Assembly: GCA_028280455.1 (NCBI GenBank)
Contig: JANQLT010000163.1
Location: 1 to 64,000 of the forward strand
Reading direction: 5' to 3'
Origin: Kiloniellales bacterium
GTDB taxonomy: Bacteria > Pseudomonadota > Alphaproteobacteria > Kiloniellales > JAKSDN01
Length of the DNA: 64,000 bases
This document shows positions 9,707-18,131 of this stretch, one piece after another. The notes under the pieces were generated by a model. The model saw nothing but the letters and a program-made list of their open reading frames with translations, was not told where the DNA came from and made no database searches. Within the stretch, counting starts at the first letter, position 1. Every line of letters begins with the position of its first letter. A program made the translations under genes and the position numbers.

Positions 9707-10792
9707 TTAGCTCGCCGAAAGGCCGGGCACGGCCCCGCGGACGCGGAACCAAGCCTTGATCGACAGGTGGCGCAGCAGCAGCAAGGGCGGCATGCGTAGC
9801 CAGTGGGAGCGAACGTAGAGGCAGCCGAAGGCGGCCTTGGCGATCAAGCTGTGCCGGTGGCGCGGCCGGGGTGTCAGGGTGGTCCGCCCGAGCCAGCCCA
9901 TCAGCAGCGCGATCGGCGCCGGCGGCGCGAAACGCGCCGCGGCATCGCGGCTCGCTTGCGGCACCGGCGTGTCGAGCAGGGCGGTCGTGAAGCCGAGCAT
10001 GTAGTAGTGGACGCGGCCGAGCCCGTGCAGCTCGGCGCGGCTCTCGAGCTCCGACCAGAAGGCCGCCTCGCCGCCGAACTGGATCAAGAGGTCGTGCAGG
10101 TCGACCAGGTCCCGGAAGCCCATGCGGAAGTCTTCGTTGATCAGGTGCACCGCCGCATGCAGCACCATGTCGGCGGGGCAGAGGACTTTCTGGCCGTCCT
10201 CGGTCTCGCGGGCCGCGTTCCACAGCGCCTCGACCTTCGGGCTGACCCGGCTGGTCGGCGGCGCGATGGTGTGGTGCACGTCGGTCGCCATCTCGCGCTC
10301 GGGATGCCAGAGCGGGGCGATCTCGTGCATCCAGGTCTCGTAGTAGTGGACGTCGTAGGCGCGGGTGATGGCCATGGTCCAGCCCGCGGCGAACAGCGAA
10401 TCGCGGACCTGCGAGATCTGGTCGCGCGGCACCATGATGTCGAGGTCGCTGGCCAGCCGGCCCCGCGCCATGGGCAGGTCGAGCGCCAGATAGGCGCTGC
10501 CCTTGAGCAGCAGCAAGGGCACCGGGGTGTCGCGCAAGGCGCGGGAGACCCGGTTCATCTCGAAGCGGATACGGGTCTGGTTGAACTCGGCTTGCACCAG
10601 GCCGTCGTGCAGCAGGTTGCGCGCTCGCTCGGGGATCGCGTCCAGCAAGCCCGCGGCCTCGAGGGCGACGTAGAGGCGGGCGACCAGCACCTCGCGCTCG
10701 GCCTGGCGGATCAGCTCGTTCCACTGCCCCTTGCTCAGGCGCGTCAGGCTGGCGGGGTCCTTGATGGCCGTGAGCAGAAGCGGCTCGGTCAC
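9707..10792 (-). CDS. Nucleotidyltransferase family protein of the HprK-related cassette
   Basis: The product (361 residues from a GTG at 10792) matches the uncharacterised nucleotidyltransferase family PF14907. The active-site strand and loop are visible: PVPLLLLKGSAYLA followed by RLASDLDIMVP with the paired aspartates that bind metal and NTP. The GTG overlaps the TGA of the upstream kinase gene (GTGA), which argues for this start over an upstream ATG at 10894 and for translational coupling. Relatives of this family tailor lasso peptides alongside HprK-like kinases, and others sit in exopolysaccharide loci. Here it should add a nucleotide or similar group to a small molecule or peptide; the substrate is unknown. 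Confidence 0.85.
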   Translation of the reverse strand: MTEPLLLTAIKDPASLTRLSKGQWNELIRQAEREVLVARLYVALEAAGLLDAIPERARNLLHDGLVQAEFNQTRIRFEMNRVSRALRDTPVPLLLLKGSAYLALDLPMARGRLASDLDIMVPRDQISQVRDSLFAAGWTMAITRAYDVHYYETWMHEIAPLWHPEREMATDVHHTIAPPTSRVSPKVEALWNAARETEDGQKVLCPADMVLHAAVHLINEDFRMGFRDLVDLHDLLIQFGGEAAFWSELESRAELHGLGRVHYYMLGFTTALLDTPVPQASRDAAARFAPPAPIALLMGWLGRTTLTPRPRHRHSLIAKAAFGCLYVRSHWLRMPPLLLLRHLSIKAWFRVRGAVPGLSAS

Positions 10793-11727
10793 GACGCCAG
10801 GGCCTCCCGCTCCGGCTTGGCCGCCGCCAGCAGCTCGTCGAGCGTCGCGATCGCCTCCTCGTTGTCGCTGTATTCGAGGTGATAGATGTCGCAACGCTCG
10901 ACCACCCGGGTCAGGGTCTCGAAAGCCGTCTGGCCGAGCAGCAGGTAGTTCACGGCGTTGTCGATCAGCCGCATGAAGGCTTCGGATTTCTCGACCGGCT
11001 GGACCTTCAGGGCGGCGCCCCGCTTGAAGGCCGGGAAGATGACCAGGGCCGGCAGGCAGGTCTCGTTGAGCGCCGTCAGGCTCTCGCCCTGGCTGCGCAG
11101 GTAGGACAGCGAGCCCTTGATGGTGCCGTCATAGCGCCGGCTGAGCCTTTCGGCGCCGCCGGCATCGGCGATGATCCTGATCGACTCGTTCTTCAGCGAG
11201 ATCGGCCGCGGGCTGGCCTGCAGGCGCCCGTCGCTGCCGCGCAGGATCGCGAACTCGTCCGAGAGCAGGCGCCAGCCGGCCAGGGACAGCAGGGCGCTGA
11301 GCGTGCTCTTGCCGGTGCCGGAGGGCGCCGGGAAGATCGCCGCCCGGTCGCCGCGCCCCATGACGGCGGCGTGCAGCAGCAGGTAGCGGGATATCTGCGA
11401 GGCGACGCACCAGTTGAGCGCCGACTCGAGCAGCGGGTAGGCCAGGTCCCGCGGCATCGGCTCGAAGGGGTCGAGGTCGTCGATGTAGGCGCAGACGTTC
11501 TGCCGGACATAGCGGCGCAGCGGCGAGGGCGGGGCGATCCGCACGAAGAAGTCGCAGATCTCGGTTTCCGTCTCGACCGGGAACTCGGCGTAGAGCTCGG
11601 CGACCTGCTGGGCGAGCTGGTCCACGTCCGTGCGCAGGTTCGCGCGAAAGGAGCCGATATCGAGGTTGATACCGGGACCCTTGAGCAGCGAGGAGAGCGT
11701 CTCGGACGGCAGGTCCTTGAGGATCAT
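10789..11727 (-). CDS. HprK-related kinase A
   Basis: The 312-residue protein is a relative of the C-terminal half of HPr kinase/phosphorylase. A Walker A loop is clear (FPAPSGTGKSTLSALL, about residues 133-148) after LLHAAVMGRG, and the following WRLLSDEFAIL aligns with the HprK nucleotide-binding region. The HPr-binding signature typical of true HprK is not apparent, and no HPr gene is nearby. It overlaps the PqqD-like gene upstream (ATGA at 11724-11727) and the nucleotidyltransferase downstream (GTGA), making one translationally coupled unit. By analogy with lasso-peptide kinases it may phosphorylate a peptide, possibly the Lys-rich product at 12068-12469. That substrate is inference. Confidence 0.85.
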   Translation of the reverse strand: MILKDLPSETLSSLLKGPGINLDIGSFRANLRTDVDQLAQQVAELYAEFPVETETEICDFFVRIAPPSPLRRYVRQNVCAYIDDLDPFEPMPRDLAYPLLESALNWCVASQISRYLLLHAAVMGRGDRAAIFPAPSGTGKSTLSALLSLAGWRLLSDEFAILRGSDGRLQASPRPISLKNESIRIIADAGGAERLSRRYDGTIKGSLSYLRSQGESLTALNETCLPALVIFPAFKRGAALKVQPVEKSEAFMRLIDNAVNYLLLGQTAFETLTRVVERCDIYHLEYSDNEEAIATLDELLAAAKPEREALAS

Positions 11728-12026
11728 TCGGGGGCCGGCTCGATGATGCCGAGGTCGTCCAATTTGCCGAGAATCTGCGACACAGCCTTGTCGAGCTCGG
11801 AATCGTTGTCAACTTCGAGAAAACGCGCGAGCTGCGCCCGGGCTTCGTCCCGCGTCGCCTGGCCCTCGTCGATCACCTTGAGGACCTCCGCCACGGCGAC
11901 GTCGAGGAGCTGGGTGTCGCCGGACAGCGGGTGGTAGATCACCATATCGCCGTCCCAGTCGCGCCAAAGCAGCTTGTCGCGGCCGCAAACCCGCCAATGT
12001 GTCTTGGGGTCGTCGAACTTTCGCAA
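11724..12026 (-). CDS. PqqD-family peptide chaperone of the HPr-rel-A system
   Basis: This 100-residue protein has the PqqD/RRE (precursor-peptide recognition) fold pattern: a beta-rich N-terminus (WRDWDGDMVIYHPLSGDTQLLD) followed by helices (VAEVLKVIDEGQATRDEARAQLARFL). PqqD-like proteins bind the leader of a ribosomal peptide and present it to a modifying enzyme. The apparent start is TTG at 12026, with no better ATG in frame. It is the first member of the coupled trio with the HprK-related kinase, and 41 bases downstream of the small Lys-rich gene. This pairing matches the HPr-rel-A families described from other genomes, whose product is unknown. Confidence 0.85.
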   Translation of the reverse strand: MRKFDDPKTHWRVCGRDKLLWRDWDGDMVIYHPLSGDTQLLDVAVAEVLKVIDEGQATRDEARAQLARFLEVDNDSELDKAVSQILGKLDDLGIIEPAPE

Positions 12027-12067
12027 TGGGGCCTTACGTCGTGCGACGCTCTATGGGCGCTGCAGCC

Positions 12068-12469
12068 TCAGATCTTCTTCGACTTCGACTTGCAGACTAG
12101 GCTGACGAAGGTCTTCTTGCCCTTGTCCTTGGTCTTGTCCTTGCCCTTCTTGCCGGTCTTCGTGCCGCTCTTCTTGCCCTTGTCCTTCTTCACCTTGACG
12201 GCCACGGTGACGCAGAGCGAGCGGCCGGCGCCGGACTTCTTGTCCTTCATGCCGCCGCCGTCTTCCCAGTCCCAACCGTCGTCGGCGAAGGCCTTGCGGC
12301 TGACCGACATAATCAACGGCAACGATGCCGCACCACCTGCCAGGAAGCGGCGGCGTGCAGAAAGCCTCTTGCGCTCGGCCGGCGTCAAAGCAGTCACCTG
12401 CTCAGAGCCCGGCAGCTCCTTGCCGCCTTCAGGCTCTTGGTTGTCGCCGTCCATCTGGTCCCCAGCCAT
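12068..12469 (-). CDS. Lys-rich protein with Tat-like signal; candidate substrate of the cassette
   Basis: The 133-residue product begins with an acidic segment (1-30), then a twin-arginine-like signal (SARRRFLAGGAASLPLIM, about 38-55) with a likely cleavage after RKAFA, then a short DGWDWEDGGG segment and an extremely basic C-terminal half made of K, G, T and D (KDKGKKSGTKTGKKGKDK and similar). Two cysteines flank the basic stretch (SLCVTV and SLVCKS), each in a short beta-like stretch. It is the first gene of the cassette with the PqqD-like protein, kinase and nucleotidyltransferase. I recognise no family. Placement and composition suggest an exported, modified small protein or precursor, which remains unproven. 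Confidence 0.65.
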   Translation of the reverse strand: MAGDQMDGDNQEPEGGKELPGSEQVTALTPAERKRLSARRRFLAGGAASLPLIMSVSRKAFADDGWDWEDGGGMKDKKSGAGRSLCVTVAVKVKKDKGKKSGTKTGKKGKDKTKDKGKKTFVSLVCKSKSKKI

Positions 12470-12526
12470 GCAGCCACCCAGTCAGGAGTTAAAAAAGACC
12501 CAAATTCTTCCCTATTATCACTTGAG

Positions 12527-12555
12527 AGTATAGCCGCGGTCTCTGCACGGCACAA
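12527..12555 (-). promoter_or_regulatory. Candidate sigma-70 promoter for the Lys-rich/PqqD/HprK cassette
   Basis: On the minus strand TTGTGC (12555-12550) and TATACT (12532-12527) are separated by 17 bases, the ideal spacing, about 58 bases upstream of the ATG at 12469. The -10 matches the consensus at five of six positions and the -35 has the TTG core. It is read by eye only. Confidence 0.4.
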
Positions 12556-12680
12556 TCACTCAAGTCTTAAGGAGCTTAAGCCGCGTCCAGTTCGGGGTCA
12601 ATTTATCTTTTTGTGACGGGGGGTTAGCGGAGCCCCTCCTTTGACACACGGCGAGCTCCCGGCTCGGCCGCGGGTTTTTC

Positions 12681-12709
12681 GACTGGGCCCGGCCGAGTCC
12701 GGCCCAGTC
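12681..12709. repeat. Inverted repeat GACTGGGCC / GGCCCAGTC
   Basis: Two perfect 9-base arms (12681-12689 and 12701-12709) flank an 11-base loop between the divergent Lys-rich and beta-helix genes. A T-run lies on its left side only, so it is not a standard terminator for the plus strand. It could be a regulator site or an mRNA leader hairpin. Confidence 0.5.
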
Positions 12710-12951
12710 AGGCTCGCTTTAATTCAAAGGATTGGCGAGGGCGAAATTGCGGGCATTTGGCCATAAGGCCCTAAATCCAAGGGCCAGAACCCTATTTCGG
12801 GCCGGGAAATATAAAGGATCTTAACCATAATACTTATTTCATTGCCTCCAATGGCGCGCGCGCGGAAGCTCGCTCCGCCGGCCCCAGCGAGCGGGCCGAG
12901 CGTGCCGAGCCGGGCCGCCGCCGCCCGCTTTTGATCGGGAGACCGCCGCAG

Positions 12952-14733
12952 ATGTCCCGCCCGCCGCCGCGGCCCCTCGCGACGAGGGCCGCCCTTGCCG
13001 CTCTGGCGGCCGTCTCCCTCTTCGCCGGTGCCGCGGTCGCGGAGGAGGGGGCGGTGCAGCCCGGCGAGATTCTCATCGAGCCGGCGACGCCGCAGGCCCT
13101 GGGCTTTCGCTGGACCGTGGCGGGCGATGCCGACGGCGATGCCAGCGTCTCTCTCTCCTATCGCCCGGCGGGGGACGGTCGTTGGCGGCGCGGCCCCGAC
13201 CTCTTTCGGGTCGGCCTGCAGAGCCGCCAGCCGAAGCGCCGGCCCCGCGCCAGCGTTCAGTTCTCGGGCAGTCTGGTCGGCCTCCGACCAGATACGGAAT
13301 ACGAGCTACGGTTGCATTTGCGCGACCCGGACGGCGGCGGCCTGCAGCGCTCGATGACGCTGAAGACCGCCGGCTGGCCGCTGCTGCCCGAGGGCCTGCG
13401 CCGGCGCCACGTCGTGCCGCGGGCCGAAGCCGGCACCGATGCCGGGCAGGGCACGCGCGAGTCGCCCTTCAGGGGCCTGGCGGCGGCGCTGGCGGCGGCC
13501 AGGCCGGGCGATCTGCTGGCGCTGGCCCCCGGCGTCTATCGCCCGGAGGCCCCCCTGCACCTGCCGTCCGGGACCGCGGATCGGCCGATCGTCGTGCAGG
13601 GGGAAGGGCCGGGCGCGGTCGTGCTCGACGGCGGCGGGGGCAAGGTCCTGCTCAACCTGTCGGACCGGGAGCAGCTCTGGGTCAGATCGCTGCTGTTGAG
13701 AAACGCCCAGACTCTGATCCTCGCCAACCGGGCCCGGCACCTGGTCGTGCAGGGCAACCGCTTCGAGGTCGAGCACGCCGGCTATGTCTCCAACGGCGCG
13801 GTGCGGGACGAGAGCCTCGGGCACTTCCTGCTCGACAACCAGTTCCGCGGCCCGACCCGCTGGCCGCGCTCGAAGGGTATCGAGCACATCTTCGGCCTGG
13901 CGCTCTCGGGCTCGGGCCACGTGGTCGCCCACAACCTGATGGAGGACCTGGGCGATTGCATTCGCGGCGCCTGGGCCTACGGGGGCCATGGCCTGCTCTC
14001 CGCGAGCGACATCCACCACAACGACCTGGTGGCCTGCACCGACGACGGCATCGAGGTGGACCACGCCGACGCCAACGTCCGGGTCTTCGGCAATCGGATC
14101 ACCAACAGCTTCGCGGCGATCTCCCTGCAGCCGATCTTCGGCGGCCCCGTCTATCTCTACCGCAACCGGATCTACAACACGCTCTACGCGCCCTTCAAAC
14201 TGCACAACAACACCGCCGGCGTCTTCATGGTCCACAACACCTCGATCCGCGCCGGCATCCCCTTCTTCATCCGCACCAGCACCGAGACCGTGCGCGACAG
14301 CCTGACCCGCAACAACCTCTTCGTCGGCACCGACGGACCGGCGCTGACCAGCACCGCCCGGATGATCGGCAACGATTTCGATGCCGACGGCTACGCCTGG
14401 CACGGCGGCCCCTTCGCCCTGTGGAACGGCGCGACCTACCCGACGGCGGCCGAGGCGCGGGCGAGCGGTCACCTCTATCGGCGTTTCGGCGCCAGCCCAT
14501 TGCAGAGCGGCGCCTTGTTCGCCGAAGCGGTCTTGCCGCTGAGGGACCAGGCCCGCCGCTTCGCCGGGGCCGACAATCGGCCGCTGCTGGCCGCGGATAG
14601 CCCGGCCCTCGACCGCGGCGTGCCGCTCCCCGGCTTCAACGACGACTTCCTCGGCGCGGCGCCGGACCTCGGCTGCTGCGAGCAGGGGGCGGCGCTGCCG
14701 GCCGTCGGCCCGCGGCCGCCCTACGGGCCGTGA
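12952..14733 (+). CDS. Secreted right-handed parallel beta-helix protein
   Basis: The start at the ATG at 12952 is preceded by GGGAG ten bases upstream; an in-frame TTG at 12931 is less likely. The 593-residue product has a signal peptide (about 1-30), an FnIII-like beta-sandwich domain (about 35-130, with ASVSLSYRPAGDGRW and LRPDTEYELRLHL), and a right-handed beta-helix (about 145-480) that starts with the ESPFRGLAAALAAARPGDLLALAPGVY type motif seen in DUF1565/pectate-lyase-like proteins. Such proteins bind or cleave acidic polysaccharides outside the cell. In this context it may act on the exported glycan. Catalytic residues cannot be assigned. Confidence 0.8.
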   Translation: MSRPPPRPLATRAALAALAAVSLFAGAAVAEEGAVQPGEILIEPATPQALGFRWTVAGDADGDASVSLSYRPAGDGRWRRGPDLFRVGLQSRQPKRRPRASVQFSGSLVGLRPDTEYELRLHLRDPDGGGLQRSMTLKTAGWPLLPEGLRRRHVVPRAEAGTDAGQGTRESPFRGLAAALAAARPGDLLALAPGVYRPEAPLHLPSGTADRPIVVQGEGPGAVVLDGGGGKVLLNLSDREQLWVRSLLLRNAQTLILANRARHLVVQGNRFEVEHAGYVSNGAVRDESLGHFLLDNQFRGPTRWPRSKGIEHIFGLALSGSGHVVAHNLMEDLGDCIRGAWAYGGHGLLSASDIHHNDLVACTDDGIEVDHADANVRVFGNRITNSFAAISLQPIFGGPVYLYRNRIYNTLYAPFKLHNNTAGVFMVHNTSIRAGIPFFIRTSTETVRDSLTRNNLFVGTDGPALTSTARMIGNDFDADGYAWHGGPFALWNGATYPTAAEARASGHLYRRFGASPLQSGALFAEAVLPLRDQARRFAGADNRPLLAADSPALDRGVPLPGFNDDFLGAAPDLGCCEQGAALPAVGPRPPYGP

Positions 14734-14880
14734 GCGACCGGCAGTAAATCGCCGAGCGGGCTTGGACTCTGCTATGATCTGCAAGCGGAAATTCACACAT
14801 TTGGAAAATGGTCAGACAGTCGGGATAGGGTCCTTCAGGCCGGACGAGGCGCCGGCCCGGACCGGGACGCCACGGAAAAG

Positions 14881-15516
14881 ATGCGGAATTTCAAGCTGAT
14901 CAAGCGCGACGTCGACGTCGGCCCGCTGCTCGAGGAGATCAAAGCCAACGGCGATATGTGGGATGCCGACCCCACGCGCACGTCGCTGCTGCCCCACCGC
15001 GAGACCCGCACCATCATCCTGCGCAGCCATACCGAGCCGGCTAGCGCGGACAAAGCCTATCGGGAGCGCTTTCCGGGCTGCTGGACCTACATCGGCCGGC
15101 CGACAACGGTCGCGCACAAGTTCCCCCTGGCCTGCGCGTTCGTGGAGGGCTTCGCCAGAAGCGTTGCCGGTGTCCTGGGCCGCGTCGCCCTGGTCAATCT
15201 CGCGCCCCAAGGCACGGTCTATCCCCACATCGACGAGGGCAACTACTACCGAATCCGCTCGCGCTACCATCTCGTCCTGCAGTCCGCCGCCGGAAGCCGC
15301 CTCAATACCGGCGGCCACGGGATCACCATGCAGGAGGGCGAGCTTTGGTGGTTCAACAACAGGATCATGCACCACGCTCACAACCACTCCGACCAGGATC
15401 GGATCCATATCATCATCGACCTGGCGTCGCCCGAATCCCTGGTGACGGCCGGCTACCGCTTCTCGCGCAATCGCGCGGCGGACCTCTACCGCGCGCTGCG
15501 CCGACGCGTCGCCTGA
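14881..15516 (+). CDS. Aspartyl/asparaginyl beta-hydroxylase family oxygenase
   Basis: The 211-residue protein matches the Fe(II)/2-oxoglutarate AspH family. The iron ligands are seen as H116-x-D118 (YPHIDEGNYY) and a distal histidine at 164 or 165 (RIMHHAHN), with R174 (DRIHIIID) positioned to bind 2-oxoglutarate, and the typical GELWWFNN strand. It lacks a signal peptide, so it acts in the cytoplasm. It stands 21 bases upstream of the first ATP-grasp gene, so the three plus-strand genes likely form one operon. Hydroxylation of an amino acid or of a peptide-bound Asp/Asn/Pro is expected; the substrate is unknown. Confidence 0.85.
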   Translation: MRNFKLIKRDVDVGPLLEEIKANGDMWDADPTRTSLLPHRETRTIILRSHTEPASADKAYRERFPGCWTYIGRPTTVAHKFPLACAFVEGFARSVAGVLGRVALVNLAPQGTVYPHIDEGNYYRIRSRYHLVLQSAAGSRLNTGGHGITMQEGELWWFNNRIMHHAHNHSDQDRIHIIIDLASPESLVTAGYRFSRNRAADLYRALRRRVA

Positions 15517-15537
15517 CCTGGGGTCTTCCCAGGCTCG

Positions 15538-16803
15538 ATGTCACAGAGCAAGCAAGCGATAGACCAGGGATCGATCCTCCTCGTCGGCAACTACCGGCCG
15601 AGCTTGCCCGTCGCGCGATCGCTGTCGACGGCCGGCTATCGGGTGGTTCTCGCGCGCGACGGCTTCTCCGCCGCGGAAAGGTCGCGCTTCGTCGACGAGA
15701 CCTGGCAGCCGTCGCCTTGGCGCTCCGGCTCGTACGATTTCGTCGGAGAGCTGCAGCGCTTCCTCGAGCGCCGACGCGACATCGCGGCCGTCTTTCCCGT
15801 CAACCAAGCCAGGATCCTCGAGCTTCTGGCGAGCAGGGACCGCATCTCGGTACCGCTCATCACGGTCGAGCCGGAGACCGTGGCGACCTGCCTCGACAAG
15901 GTGCGCACGACGCGCATCGCGGCCGAAGTCGAGGTGCCGGTCGCGCGCTTCGCGGCCGGGTCCAGTGTCCAGGACCTCTACGACCTGGCCGACGACCTGG
16001 GCTACCCCTGCGTCGTGAAGCGCAACGACGGGATCGAGCACGGCCTGAAGGCGCTGGTCCTCGGCAACGCCAATCAGGCCCGGACCTTCGCAACGAGTTA
16101 CCCGGGCTGGTTCGACAACTTCATGGTTCAGCAGTTCGCCTGGGGCCCGCGATACAACCGCTACTTCATCGCCCACCGGGGTCGTATTCTGCGCCGCCTG
16201 GATATCAAGACGCTTCGCACGAACCAGATCGACAACACGGGCCTCGGCGTCTCCGGCGTCTCGACCGCGCCCCTGGCGGCGCTCGACGAGCCCAGCAGCC
16301 GGCTCATCGAGGCGCTGGGCTACAGCGGCATCGGCTGCCTGCAGTTCCTGGTGGACGACGTCAGGGGCACGATCGCTTTCCTCGAGATCAACCCGCGCAT
16401 AGGCGGCAACTACGCCTTCACCCAGGACTGCGGCCTCGATCAGGCCAGCGCCCTTGTCGATATCGTGCAGGGCCGCGGGCTCGAGCATTGGGCCGCACCC
16501 TTCGACTACCCGGTCGGCAAGAGATATGCCTGGGTGATGGGCGACCTCGAGGGCCTGGTGCAAAGCCTGGAGACCAGGCAGGTCAGCGGCAGGCAGGCGG
16601 TTTCCTGGTGGCTCAAGGCCGTCGCCGGCGGCCTGCGGGCGGACCACCACTTGCTCTGGCGCTGGGACGATCCCAAGCCCGCGCTCTACCTTGCCAGGCG
16701 GTCGGTTCCCAAGCTCACGCGGCGGGCCGGGCGGCAGGTCGCGCGGATCCTGGTCCATCGCTCCCGCAAGCTTGCCGGCCGGCTTACTCTGCAGGCGCGC
16801 TGA
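15538..16803 (+). CDS. ATP-grasp family ligase, paralog 1
   Basis: This 421-residue protein has the three-part ATP-grasp layout: a preATP-grasp Rossmann-like domain (ILLVGNYRPSLPVARSLSTA, about 13-32), the ATP-binding lobe (YPCVVKRNDGIEHGLKAL, about 156-173) and the metal-binding core EINPRIGGN (283-291), which holds the Glu, Asn and Arg used for Mg-ATP and acyl-phosphate chemistry. It should form an amide or ester bond from a carboxylate and an amine via acyl phosphate. It shares a collinear sequence with the next gene without visible gaps over about 400 residues, indicating a tandem duplication. The substrate is not known. Confidence 0.85.
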   Translation: MSQSKQAIDQGSILLVGNYRPSLPVARSLSTAGYRVVLARDGFSAAERSRFVDETWQPSPWRSGSYDFVGELQRFLERRRDIAAVFPVNQARILELLASRDRISVPLITVEPETVATCLDKVRTTRIAAEVEVPVARFAAGSSVQDLYDLADDLGYPCVVKRNDGIEHGLKALVLGNANQARTFATSYPGWFDNFMVQQFAWGPRYNRYFIAHRGRILRRLDIKTLRTNQIDNTGLGVSGVSTAPLAALDEPSSRLIEALGYSGIGCLQFLVDDVRGTIAFLEINPRIGGNYAFTQDCGLDQASALVDIVQGRGLEHWAAPFDYPVGKRYAWVMGDLEGLVQSLETRQVSGRQAVSWWLKAVAGGLRADHHLLWRWDDPKPALYLARRSVPKLTRRAGRQVARILVHRSRKLAGRLTLQAR

Positions 16804-16837
16804 GGGACCATGACAGCCTGCCGCTTGGTGACCTGCT

Positions 16838-18109
16838 TTGGCGCGACAGGCTGAGCCGAGCCGGCGCCAGGCCGTTCTGCTGATCGGCGACTTCCGGTCG
16901 TCGCTCGTGGTCGCGCGTCTCTTCTCCAGGGCGGGATACCGGGTCGTCGCCACGGTTTCCTCCTTCTCGGCGATACACCTGTCACGCCATGTCGACGACG
17001 ACTGGCGGCCGACGGCGAGCCCTTGGGACACGCCCCTCTTCGTCGAGGCGCTGGAGCAGTACCTTTCGGCGCATCCGGAGATCGTCGCCGTCATGCCGTT
17101 GATGCAGCCGCTCATCGTCGCGCTGCTGCCCTACAGAGACCGGCTCCCGGTTCCCCTCCTGGTGTCGAACTCCGCGGCCATCGAAGTCAGCGACGACAAG
17201 GCGCGCCTCTCGGAGCTGGCGAAACGGCTCGGGGTGCCGACGGCGCCCTTCGTCGTCGGGCGGGGCGCGCAAGAGATCGTCGGCGCCTGCGAGTCGCTGG
17301 GCTACCCTTGCGTCTTGAAGAGCAAGGCCAGCGTCGGCACCGGCGTGCCGATCGTGATCGTTCGGAGCCGGGCGCAGGCCCTGCACGTGGCCGAGCAGCT
17401 ATCGGATAGCTGCGAGGACTTCATGGTTCAGACCTTCACGCCGGGCTGGCGCTGCAATCGCTACTTCATCGCCCATCGGGGGCGCATCCTGCGCTACCTG
17501 GACATCAAGATCCTGCGCACGAACCGCTTCGACGACACCGGCCTTCTGGTGTCGGCGGTCTCGGTGGCGCCCCTGGCGAGGCTCGACGAGCCGAGCGCCC
17601 GTCTGATCGAGGCGCTCGACTACACGGGTATCGGCAACGTCCAGTACCTGATCGACGAGGCAAGCGACAAGAACTGGCTGCTCGAGGTCAACCCGCTGCT
17701 TGGGCCGTCCTTCACCCTGCCCGGCTATTGCGGCCTCGACTCGGCCTCCGCGATCGTCGACATCGCGAAGAACGACGCGCTCGACCGCTGGAGCGCCGAC
17801 TTCAGCTATCCGGCGGGCATGCGCTTCGCCTGGTTCCTGGGAGATATCGGCGGCTTGCTGCTGGCGCTCGAGCGCCGGGAGGTGACCGCCCGGCAGGCAT
17901 TGCGCTGGTTGCTGCAGGCCCTGGGCACGGGACTGCGCGCCGACTGCCACGCGAACTGGGCCTGGGACGACCCTCTGCCCGCCCTCTACATCTGCGCCAA
18001 GCGCTCGCTCCTCTTCACCGCGCGGGCCTTGCCCGGGGCGATGCGGCGCGCCGGCCGCCGCCTGACGTCCCTGTCCGCGGGGCGCCGCCCCGGCGCCGTC
18101 GGTCGATAG
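16838..18109 (+). CDS. ATP-grasp family protein, diverged paralog 2
   Basis: The 423-residue product aligns end to end with paralog 1: VLLIGDFRSSLVVARLFSRA (about 13-32), YPCVLKSKASVGTGVPIVIV (about 156-175), NRYFIAHRGRILRYLDIK in both. The metal-site block is changed: EVNPLLGPS at 283-291 in place of EINPRIGGN, so the family arginine is leucine. It may use a different substrate, or be a non-catalytic partner. No in-frame ATG exists after the TGA at 16829; the first possible start is TTG at 16838, so initiation is unusual. The gap to paralog 1 is 34 bases. Confidence 0.8.
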   Translation: MARQAEPSRRQAVLLIGDFRSSLVVARLFSRAGYRVVATVSSFSAIHLSRHVDDDWRPTASPWDTPLFVEALEQYLSAHPEIVAVMPLMQPLIVALLPYRDRLPVPLLVSNSAAIEVSDDKARLSELAKRLGVPTAPFVVGRGAQEIVGACESLGYPCVLKSKASVGTGVPIVIVRSRAQALHVAEQLSDSCEDFMVQTFTPGWRCNRYFIAHRGRILRYLDIKILRTNRFDDTGLLVSAVSVAPLARLDEPSARLIEALDYTGIGNVQYLIDEASDKNWLLEVNPLLGPSFTLPGYCGLDSASAIVDIAKNDALDRWSADFSYPAGMRFAWFLGDIGGLLLALERREVTARQALRWLLQALGTGLRADCHANWAWDDPLPALYICAKRSLLFTARALPGAMRRAGRRLTSLSAGRRPGAVGR

Positions 18110-18131
18110 TCCCGGCGCTGCCCGGCGCGGC

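Larger units (their letters stand above)
12470..12951. other. 482-bp divergent intergenic region with promoter and hairpin
   Basis: This region separates the Lys-rich gene (minus) from the beta-helix gene (plus). It carries a candidate minus-strand promoter at 12527-12555 and a 9-bp inverted repeat at 12681-12709. The stretch 12710-12840 is AT-rich and probably contains the plus-strand promoter. No coding frame is convincing. Confidence 0.5.
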
